Assembly: GCF_000143415.4 (NCBI RefSeq)
Contig: NW_003314320.1
Location: forward strand, 552,099 to 616,098
Length of the DNA: 64,000 bases
Origin: Selaginella moellendorffii
Lineage: Eukaryota > Streptophyta > Lycopodiopsida > Selaginellales > Selaginellaceae
Reading direction: 5' to 3'
The position numbers and the translations under genes were made by a program. Below, in pieces: positions 54,302 through 64,000 of this stretch. The notes beneath the pieces are model-generated. The model did not search any database and was not told the origin of the DNA. It worked only from the letters and a program-made list of their open reading frames with translations. Positions within the stretch are counted from its first letter, which is position 1, and the number at the start of each line of letters is the position of its first letter.

Positions 54302-55168
54302 CTACAACAAAATCGCCAAGGCTCCAGCCGCAGCCGCAGCGAGTCCGGCCGAGAGGACTGGAGAATTTCCAGCAGCGGAGTTTGGTCGTGGCGGAGGAAA
54401 CGCAACACCGGTTGGGGTGCTGGGAACGGCGGGCGCCCCACCTGGTGCCCCGCTTGTGGCCTCGAGAACGTTAATGGGTACCCTCATGCCTCCACCGCAG
54501 TGGCCGGGAACTCCACAGATGAACCAGTGCTCCCCACTTGTGGTCAGGGTGACCTGGATGGGGCTGGGCGTCAAGTAGGACTGGATGGGCTGGGACGCGT
54601 CGCAGCTATCGTAGGCGGCACGGCTCACTTCCAACACGTTGTGGTTGCCCGTGTAAGTAAACGCTGCAAAAGCCCAGTCAAAAGTTACATACATGGCGGT
54701 GTAGAGTTTGGAAACAATGCAATGTCTAAGACCAAGCCATCGGAAGTTTCCGTCGCAAAAGATCTAGAAAACAAGGAAAGATGCGTTTGATCATGAGAGC
54801 AAGCATGCAAGATGTGTAAGAAGAGTTTAAAGAAGTTTTGGAGACGATGGTGCAACAGTGGAGGAGTATTGTAATACTTTGAAGAAGGTTGTGTACCATG
54901 AGCAAGATAAATGAGAGAGTTTGGCAAGGATGGAATGAAGGATCACAACTTTTTGGAAACCTCAAGAAACACAAAAGGAGTTTCGATGTAAGAACTTACT
55001 GAGCGTGTCTCCCACCCGGAACTGGTTTGTAGCTGCCCATTCCGTGTAGCCATTCTGGATGCTCCAGCCGGGGGCGGCTCCAGCGACCTGATAATCCACT
55101 GCCATGGCGAGCTGACAAGCTGCTACTAGAGCCAGCGCCACCATTGCGATCCACTTTGCTGCTGCCAT
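54302..55168 (-). CDS. Phytocyanin (blue copper protein), GPI-anchored
   Basis: Exons 55168-55000 and 54663-54302 give 176 residues. Signal peptide (WIAMVALALVAACQLAMAV), then a plastocyanin-like domain: WSIQNGYTEWAATNQFRVGDTL, copper ligands His (TGNHNVLEV), Cys (FICGV), His (PGHC) and Met (GGMRV), disulfide partner in YDSCDA. A Pro-rich spacer and a GPI-type tail follow. The intron sits at the same codon as in the other two phytocyanins here (after the GDT/GQT-L motif), but is 336 nt long instead of 75-84. Seven codons upstream there is another in-frame ATG (55189). TATAAA lies at 55292-55297. Confidence 0.92.
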
Positions 55169-55291
55169 TCTTTCCTTTCTCAAACGCAAGGTGAATTTCG
55201 ATCACGGATTGAGATAATCCTGGTCGTGGAATGAAGCAAGAAGAAATCCACGAAGAACTTTGCTCTGCCGGGACTATGGAAGCAGCGGGGC

Positions 55292-55297
55292 TTTATA
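55292..55297 (-). promoter_or_regulatory. TATA box of the right phytocyanin gene
   Basis: TATAAA on the minus strand, about 125 bp upstream of the start codon at 55168. Confidence 0.55.
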
Positions 55298-55299
55298 CA

Positions 55300-56240
55300 C
55301 ACATGCATGCTGATCATCTCAGTCACGAAAACGCAGCTATAGAAATGAAAACGCGGATGTTACCTTGACAAAGATTTGGTCGCAAACATTAGGCGGTCAA
55401 ATTAGTGAACGCTGAATAAGAATGCATTCTCGTTGGACTTTCTACCGCGTCACTTCCGTACGGAGAATGATCTCTGCCGTACGATCCACCAAATGCTTCC
55501 CTGGCAATGCAAAACAAGCCAAAAAACCATGAGATGATTTGCCACCGTCCGCGAAATCAATCACCCAACAAGAAAAAAATATACACGAAAAGATTTTGTT
55601 ACTGCTGGTCACAGGGGCTTTTCACAAGCACTGTAGAGTGCTTCCCAAGTACAGCCATTCTATTATTAAAAAGTATTAATTAGTAATCTATCTTAATTGC
55701 GTGGAGAGCATTCAAGAACGTCTGGATCATCGCTCATCAAAACGAGGCCAGAGGAATTTTTTCTATAATCAAAGCCTTAACGCTGGAAAATAGGACCGTT
55801 GCGCGTCAATTCCGTACGCTCCGGGCGTGAGCCACTCACTCGTGATGAGGCCCAAGGCCGTTCCACCCGTCACTCGTGACGGTGGCCATGTTTTAACTAT
55901 TTGTCGCTTTGCAACAGCTACCTTTCCAGTGAAGGGTTAAGATCTTTTTTTTTTGCGAGAGAGGGAGAGGGTTTTAAGCATCGCGCACTGCCACAGCCTG
56001 CCCCCAGCTCAGCTCAGCGCAAACGTCTCTCATCCCTCTCCTTTAAATGCCACTGCCCTCGCTTCATTCCTCCTCTCTCGCGTAGCCTAGCGCGTCCTCG
56101 CTCGCTCTCGCGCGCCCAGATCTAGCAGCAATCCACTCCCTCCATCCGGCAATCCACCGCGCCCTCTCGGTAGAATCTTGCATTGGGTCTCGTGGGCAGC
56201 CTCTCATTCGCCCAGATCGATCCTACATTCTCTAGATTTC
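55300..56240. other. Divergent promoter region, phytocyanin and AGP genes
   Basis: A noncoding stretch between two divergent cell-surface genes. It has three GTAC cores (55458, 55479, 55814), each preceded by CC; GTAC is the core bound by the copper-response factor SPL7/CRR1, but three hits in 360 bp are not far above chance. The part next to the AGP start is CT-rich and probably 5' UTR. Confidence 0.4.
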
Positions 56241-56245
56241 TTGCA

Positions 56246-56970
56246 ATGGCTTTCGGGAGGAGACCACAGCTCTTGGCGCTGGCTCTTTTGGCGCTGATCC
56301 ACACCTGCATTTGCGAGGAGGAGTTCGTGGGTAAGTTTCCTAGCGCTAGTTGATCTAGATCTAGAGCAGAGGGCGATGATTCGAGCGACAGAACAGAGAT
56401 TCTGGTCGATCTTTACTGAGATTCTTTTCGTTCTTCTGGTTCTTTGTGGCAGTTCATCCAGGCAAGGGACTAAACATCATCCTGGCGACTCCGGCGGGAG
56501 CTCCCTCTGGAAGCGCGGCAGGGCCAGCGGCGACCGTACCACCGCCACCAACCGTACCGGCCCCGGTTGCGGCTCCTCCTCCGTCCGTCCCTCCTCCAGT
56601 TGTGGCGCCCGCGACCCCACCGACGGTACCGCCCCCAGTTGCGACTCCACCACCGGCACCAGTTCCAGTTGCCACTCCGCCCCCGGCTGCGGCGCCCGCC
56701 CCAGTTGTGCTGACCCCACCCGTGGCTGCACCGACTCCAGTTGTGGCAGCGCCTACCCCGGTTCTGACGCCCCCGGTTGCCACTCCAGTTGTGACCCCGA
56801 CCGCCTCACCGGCAGCTTCCCCACCTGCGCCTCCAACCGGTTCCAGCCCCGCTAGCGCTCCAGGCGCGTCCGACCTCGCTCCTCAATCTCCATCGTCCGC
56901 AATCTCAATCGTCGCATCCGCAGCGTCCGTTCTCGTGGCCTCTTCCCTCGCGGCGGCGCTTCTATTCTAG
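56246..56970 (+). CDS. Classical arabinogalactan protein, GPI-anchored
   Basis: Exons 56246-56330 and 56453-56970 (intron 122 nt) give 200 residues. Signal peptide (LLALALLALIHTCIC), then about 120 residues built from Pro, Ala, Val and Thr in short repeats (APVA, PPPV, ATPP), the context in which prolines are hydroxylated and carry arabinogalactan, and a C-terminal hydrophobic tail (VASAASVLVASSLAAALLF) as GPI signal. There is no tyrosine or extensin SPPPP repeat. AGPs act at the wall-membrane interface. The repeat coding is GC-rich and throws up long false frames on the opposite strand. Confidence 0.88.
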
Positions 56971-56974
56971 AGCG

Positions 56975-58425
56975 TAGGGGGGTGGTCTACGTATCATTTG
57001 GAGGGATTGGATTTTTTTTTTCTTTCATTGGGGAAGCACACACACACTACACGCACCACCACCTTTCACACGGCTCATTGGTTTTGATTTGAGTGTTTTG
57101 ATCCCCCTATAAGCTATCTAGGAAGGAATTGGATGTAGATGAGTCATTCTAGAGATATAGAGAGAGCCCCACTTGTTTTGTCCCTTGGCTGGACCTTTAG
57201 ATCATAATTTATTTCATGGATTCTTTTTCCATGCTGCATCCTTTAGATCAATTCCTGGCTGCTGCTGCTGCATCTTTCAGTGCAAATTGGTCCAAGAAAA
57301 AGATGAGGAAAAAAAGGAGCTGTGGATGTGACTTGCTTTTGTTGCTTGCTTTGTTTTCCGGCTTTACAAGCTTTTCGCCAGTTGATAGACTATAGCTGTG
57401 TGTCCTCCAATATTCTGTGTGGAGAGCCAAAGTCTCTCTTTCTTTTTTCTTCCGTGAGGCAGCCATGCGAACGACCGATCGATCTCCTTTACAGGAAGAA
57501 TTCATCATCATGTCTACGTCTTTAGAAGAAGAAAAACTAGGAAGGAAGGAAGAAGAAGAAGAAGCAGCTGCCGGGCATTGCAACTTGGACTTTCTTGATA
57601 GTAATCAGAGGTGAATCACGATTGTTGGAGGGGAGGTCGGTTTCAATGTCCGTTGGTTCACATGTGAGCATGGGTCCACACACACGCGCAGCACACAGTT
57701 GACAGCTGAGGGTTCAGGCACAGTCTGAACTGGCTGCTGCAAAACGTTTCTTTTTTTTAATCAGGAATGATGAACCCTAAAAGTCCTATTCCAAAAACTC
57801 GGATGTTGGAAGGGCAAGCGTGAAATATTGTTACAAATTATGTTGTGAAATATTGAGGAAAAGTCTGAGGAAATCAAATGTTTGCATTCTGAAGTTTATG
57901 GCAAAGTAGATCAAGATCCTTTCTCTCTGATTCTCTTGAATCATGGGTGTTATTTATCTATCTATATGCTTCTATATTAGTTTCGTGGTGCCCAACTTGA
58001 AGCATGAGATTGATGGATGAAAAAAGCAAGGGTTTGTGAGCTTTGCTAATGATGCTCAAGTTCCAAGTATGCAATCTATGATCTATATTATCTATATAAC
58101 TATGCAAGTAGCAAGTACACAGGTGAGGAAATGGTTCATGCTATAAAGCGTAATATTTATTTTCTGGGAAAGACTCGTGGGCCTGAAAATGGCGTGGAGT
58201 GAATTGCAAGTGAAGTGAAAAGCAAATGTGGTGGTGGTGGTAGTGCTTTAGAAATGAAAAGCACACACAGGAAGGAAAAGGACCTGAAGTGTTCCAGAAT
58301 GGATTAAACAAAACGTATGAATTTAATAAATTAATTCTCAAATTTTCTCTCTTTTTTTAAAAAATAAATAAATAAATGACCAAATCAAACCCACGCTGCA
58401 CAGATCTATGAATTATAAAACAGCG
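56975..58425. other. Intergenic between convergent genes
   Basis: The 3' flank of the AGP gene and of the coiled-coil gene on the other strand. It contains CA- and GAA-rich simple sequence (57041-57052 and 57523-57563). Short frames here have no recognisable domain. Confidence 0.5.
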
Positions 58426-58428
58426 GCA

Positions 58429-59796
58429 CTAGGACGGGAGATGCCGACTCAAAAGGCCTTCAAACGCAAGATACAGATCCTTGTTGTCAGCTCCAAATAT
58501 GTCTCCGGCTTTCCTCAGCGTTTCCTGGAGCAAATAAATCCAATTCCAAGTGTTTTTTGCCTTCCAGATCTTCTGTTCTTACCTCCCGTGTTTGGCGATG
58601 TGCGTTGAGTTCCTTGATATTGGCGAGGAAGGCACTGAATTGCTCGTAGGACAGACGATTCCTGCGATTCCATAAAAAAGAAAACGGTGAGAAAAGAACA
58701 GCTTTTGCATTAGACTTTACCTTGCTTGCCGGAAAAATTCCTTCCCATCCACCTTGGGAGTCCGACCTGGATGGAAAGATGCGACGGATAACTTAGCAAC
58801 GATACAAAACTCTAAGTTTTACCTGGTATAGGAGGCGAGCTTGGTGCAGTTATAGTATGGCTCGCTGGAAGAGATGCGAATCTCGGTTCAATTGCCGACA
58901 GTCGACGAGGCGAGCCTGGAGCCGATAATTGCAAAGGTGTTACCGATGCTGATAGATCCTTTGGAGAACCTATGGGAGACAACTTTGGCGTAAGCGTTGG
59001 AGTGAGCGAGAGTGTGCGGTTCCTTTGAGCTATATCGATTACGGTTATATCAGTTTAAGGAAAAGTTGAAACGATTACCATCTTGGATATCATCTTGGCC
59101 GGAACCGGACGTATCTGCATCTGTAATGCAGACAGATGGAACAGTGTCACAAAGCAATAGAACAGTGTCGAGCTACCTTTGACGCGATTTCCAGATTCCT
59201 GGGAATTGGAAAGAAAATTTATAGTGCGTGAGTGAAAAGAGCATCGTTTTTCTAGTCACATACCGTACCACCGTCCTCGTCTTCTTGTAGAGACTGCATC
59301 AAAGTTCGCTTGAATGCTTCCAGCTGCCAGATAAAATTAACGAGAAACAAAAACACAAACGTGAGAGATGAAAGAGAAGACAGGAAAAAAAAAATCAAAC
59401 CTTTGCAACATCTCTATTCAGTTTCTTCACTGTGCTCATAAGAACGTTTCTCTCATTCGTAAGTTTGGTCTGGAGAGAGTTTGAGAGCAATCAGCGAAAA
59501 AAAGAAAGAGATCAATCCAATTCTATCCAGACCTGTTCATCCAACGCCGTTGTCAATCGACCCATAGCATCCTGCAAATTGTGCTCGGTCTCCGAGAGCC
59601 TCTCCTTCAATTCGTAGATAACTTTGTCCCTCTCCGCCACTTTTTGCATGAGCTTCTTCTCATCGGCCTCCAGTTTGGCCACTCTCAATGTGATAGCCAT
59701 GGATGTAATCCTCCTCGCCAAATCCAGCTGCTCGAAGGGGTCCGTCGGCAGCACCGACAGCACCTCCTTTGGCAGATCAAAATCCACGCCCATCAT
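58429..59796 (-). CDS. At4g15545-like coiled-coil protein of unknown function
   Basis: Nine exons on the minus strand: 59796-59533, 59469-59401, 59323-59264, 59198-59177, 59120-59079, 59029-58823, 58766-58721, 58661-58583, 58524-58429; 294 residues. The N-terminal half (VDFDLPKEVLSVLPTDPFEQLDLARRITSMA, then a long coiled coil, then KLEAFKRTLMQSLQEDED) is the hallmark of the conserved but uncharacterised plant family of At4g15545. The middle is Ser/Pro/Thr-rich, and a short conserved helix ends the protein. Exon 4 is a 22-nt microexon. The codon after the first ATG is also ATG, so the start may be 59793. A telo-box lies upstream (59971-59978). Confidence 0.88.
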
Positions 59797-60168
59797 CGTG
59801 GAAGAATCGCCTGCCCTTGGCGGGGAATTCCGGGAATTCGAGCAAACGGTAGAATCACGATCTTACCAGAGGAGATGGCGCATTGGGGCAGAATGCGGCA
59901 TCGAGGAATAGGAAATTGGAGCGCGATGCAGCATCCCACGAGCCCTAATCTCTCCCTCTCTCCCCCGGAATTAGGGTTCCAGACAAAACCCCTTGTTCAT
60001 ATCTGGATATATAGTCTTCTCCAAACAAATGGGACTTTCCGCCACGGAACGGTATGTCCAATCTGTACCGTTGGTTTCGCCATATCTTACGCGCCGGAAC
60101 TTTTAATTCAAATTCAAAATTTACCGCCAAAAAAGTTCTTCCCCAGCTTTTTTCCCAGGGAGTGTGAT

Positions 60169-62098
<1,930 letters not shown>

Positions 62099-62290
62099 TC
62101 AATTGGCGAACGATAGCTCTTGCAGGAATTGGTGGTCTTTCAAGACGATCGAGCCTTCCGCGATCATAGCATTTAGACCCGAAACTCGCGCAGTCGGCTA
62201 CGATCCATGCTTGGCGCCAAAAATGTTCTTGGATATTTCGGATATTCTCGGTTTGTGCTTCCATCTCTTGATCAATTGCTCGATCGATCC

Positions 62291-64000
62291 TCAGAAATAC
62301 CCCATGGTGGGCTTCATCGCTTGCTCGAAATCGCCATCGCCCTCTTGCCTCCTCCTACCCGATTTGTACAAATTGTGGAGCAACACATACGGCGCCGAGT
62401 CCTCTGGATCCAGCTGAAAGACACACTGCGCGGCCTGCTGCGCCCCTCTCCCAAGACTCCCATAGTTCCTATACCCGCCCAGGAGCGTCGCCCACGCCAC
62501 GGAATCGGGCTGGAAGGGCATGTTTGCGATCAAATCCTCGGCCTCCTTGATCCACCCGGACCGCCCAAGAACATCGATCAGACACACATAGAGGTCGTGA
62601 TCCACGTCCCTCGCCATGGAGTAATCCGTGCTCATCGAGACGAAGTAGTGGCAACCCAGATCGACGCGCCCGGCGTGGCTGCAAGCCCCCAGCACGGCCA
62701 CGAACGTCACTCCATCGGGCGTGATCCCATCCAGCGCCATCTCCGCGAAGAACGCGAGCGATCTCCTGGTATGCCCGCCGTGGGCATACGAGGAGATCAT
62801 CACATTCCACGACCAGCGATCCCGGTCGGGCATATCGTCGAAGAGCGACTCGGCCATGGCGAGGCTGCCGCAGCGGCCGTACATGTGAAGCAGCGCATTG
62901 CGGAGGTACGCGTCGGGCTCCGTACCGCTGGCCGTGATCTCCGCGTGGAGGATCTGGCCCTCGAGCAGCGCCTGGAGGTCCGCGCAGGCATCGATTGCGC
63001 TCATGAAAGTGATGTCGTTGGGATGCATACCCGTGAGATCCATGAGCTTGAAGATCTCTAGGGCATCCCACCCCCGGCCGTTCTTCACGTAGCCGGAGAT
63101 CATCGCGTTCCAGCTCGCGACGTTGCGCTGCTCCATGGCGTCGAACAGCCGCCGGGACTCGTCCACGTCACCATTCTGGGCGTATGCCGCCACCATGGCG
63201 TTGTACGACACGAGAACCTTCTGCGGCATCTTTTCGAAGAGCGCCCTCGCCTGGAGAATATCCCCGTGCTGGGCAAATGCCGTGACCATCGCCGTCCAGG
63301 TCACCGGGTCCCTCTTGGGCATCGCGTCGAATATCCGCTTTGCCTCCCCCAGATACCCGCACTGGGCATATGCCGTGATCATCGCGTTCCACGACACGAC
63401 ATTCTTGTCGGGCATGGCATCGAAAATACCCCGTGCCTCGCGGAGATTCCCCTTCTGGGCGTACGCCGTCACCATGCACGTCCAGGAGATGACGTTCTTC
63501 TGCGGCATGTCGTCAAACACCGCGCGGGCATCCTCCGTATGCCCGTACATGGCATATCCCTTGACCATGTTGTTCCACGAGGAGATATTCCGTACGGGCA
63601 TGGCGTCGAAGAGGCGGCGCGCCTCGCCCAGGCAGCCATTCTCGATGTAGCCGGTGATCATGGCCGTCCACGAGACGACGTTCTTATCGGGCATCTTGTC
63701 GAATATCCGCCGGGCCTCGAGAATATGCCCGTTCTCGGCATATGCGGTGACGATGCTCGTCCACGAGACCACGTCCTTCTTGGGGATCTTGGCGAAGACG
63801 TCTAGGGCTTCCGCGAGATGCCCGCCCTTGGCGTAGGCGTTGATCATCGCGTTGGCGCCCACCGTGCTCTTCTCGGGCATCTCCTCGTACATTTTGCGCG
63901 CCTCCTCCAGATGCCCGTTCCTCCCCAGCGCGGACACCATGATGTTCCACGAGAATGCGTTGCGATCGCCGCGGTCCAGGCTCTGGAACACCGATCGGAC
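62291..64000 (-). CDS. PLS-type pentatricopeptide repeat protein, N-terminus outside window
   Basis: The frame stays open to the window edge, so the start lies beyond 64000; 569 codons are visible. It consists of tightly repeated S-like PPR motifs (SWTAMITGYIENGCLGEARRLFDAMPVRN type) followed by a longer P-L-S region and an E-like end (VAWATLLGGYRNYGSLGRG, APYVLLHNLYKS), with no DYW domain. It resembles the protein at 48441 in its uniform 31-residue repeats. The GH9 gene starts about 200 bp downstream on the same strand. Role in organelle RNA processing expected. Confidence 0.92.
   Translation of the reverse strand, partial: VRSVFQSLDRGDRNAFSWNIMVSALGRNGHLEEARKMYEEMPEKSTVGANAMINAYAKGGHLAEALDVFAKIPKKDVVSWTSIVTAYAENGHILEARRIFDKMPDKNVVSWTAMITGYIENGCLGEARRLFDAMPVRNISSWNNMVKGYAMYGHTEDARAVFDDMPQKNVISWTCMVTAYAQKGNLREARGIFDAMPDKNVVSWNAMITAYAQCGYLGEAKRIFDAMPKRDPVTWTAMVTAFAQHGDILQARALFEKMPQKVLVSYNAMVAAYAQNGDVDESRRLFDAMEQRNVASWNAMISGYVKNGRGWDALEIFKLMDLTGMHPNDITFMSAIDACADLQALLEGQILHAEITASGTEPDAYLRNALLHMYGRCGSLAMAESLFDDMPDRDRWSWNVMISSYAHGGHTRRSLAFFAEMALDGITPDGVTFVAVLGACSHAGRVDLGCHYFVSMSTDYSMARDVDHDLYVCLIDVLGRSGWIKEAEDLIANMPFQPDSVAWATLLGGYRNYGSLGRGAQQAAQCVFQLDPEDSAPYVLLHNLYKSGRRRQEGDGDFEQAMKPTMGYF

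Noticed and set aside
55458-55817. Copper-response elements (GTAC) controlling the phytocyanin
   Set aside because: Three 4-bp cores in 360 bp are close to chance; mentioned only as a weak hint.
56454-56783. Gly-rich frame on the minus strand
   Set aside because: Antisense of the proline-rich AGP coding sequence.

Overview
The window looks like nuclear DNA of a seedless vascular plant, most likely a lycophyte such as Selaginella. The evidence is plant gene families (PLS-type PPR proteins, phytocyanins, a protodermal factor, an EPF-like peptide, a CRLK1-type kinase), compact genes whose GT-AG introns mostly run 44-90 nt, and GC-rich genes beside very AT-rich retroelement debris. The species name is inference from gene style. 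All exon coordinates were worked out by hand from reading frame and splice signals.

Layout. 1-9020: two tandem, almost identical copies of a Ty3/gypsy chromovirus on the minus strand that share a middle LTR; the complete copy has gag-pol at 3041-7812. 9021-13150: an older, broken Ty3/gypsy element (minus), cut on the left by the chromovirus and carrying a 1.08-kb TRIM element (10054-11130), which itself contains a Penelope-like reverse transcriptase fragment. 13560-16215: an AT-rich module with inverted ends and internal direct repeats, holding a small secreted-protein ORF and unidentified gene-like sequence. 16530-25770: genes for a small unknown protein (+), a PPR protein (-), an alpha/beta-hydrolase plus CPBP/CAAX-protease fusion (-) and a RAD6-type ubiquitin-conjugating enzyme (-). 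25800-39900: about 14 kb without a convincing gene, made of decayed gypsy reverse transcriptase and integrase, LTR relics, TRIM-like copies and tandem repeats. 40728-64000: a dense gene island with a phytocyanin (+), mitochondrial ribosomal protein L22 (-), a CRLK1-like kinase (+), an unknown Pro-rich protein (+), an EPF/EPFL-like peptide (+), a PDF1-like protein (-), a PPR (+), a PPR (-), two phytocyanins (-), a classical arabinogalactan protein (+), an At4g15545-like coiled-coil protein (-), a GH9 endoglucanase (-) and a PPR cut by the window end (-).

Main observation. The integrase part of the chromovirus pol is interrupted by two intron-like insertions of 46 and 52 nt. Each has GT-AG ends, sits inside a conserved block and leaves the expected reading frame when removed. 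Their size equals that of host introns measured in the same window (44, 46, 47, 50 nt). Unspliced RNA would end pol just before the integrase catalytic glutamate position, so splicing could decide whether integrase and chromodomain are made. This copy also looks disabled: that glutamate is a lysine, and there is an in-frame stop before the chromodomain.

Joint themes. Several genes of the right-hand island act at the cell surface or wall (three phytocyanins, an AGP, a GH9 endoglucanase, a PDF1-like protein, an EPF-like peptide, a receptor-like kinase). The EPF-like and PDF1-like genes are convergent neighbours about 180 bp apart, and a tight W-box cluster lies upstream of the EPF-like gene. 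Four PPR genes and L22 point to organelle gene expression.
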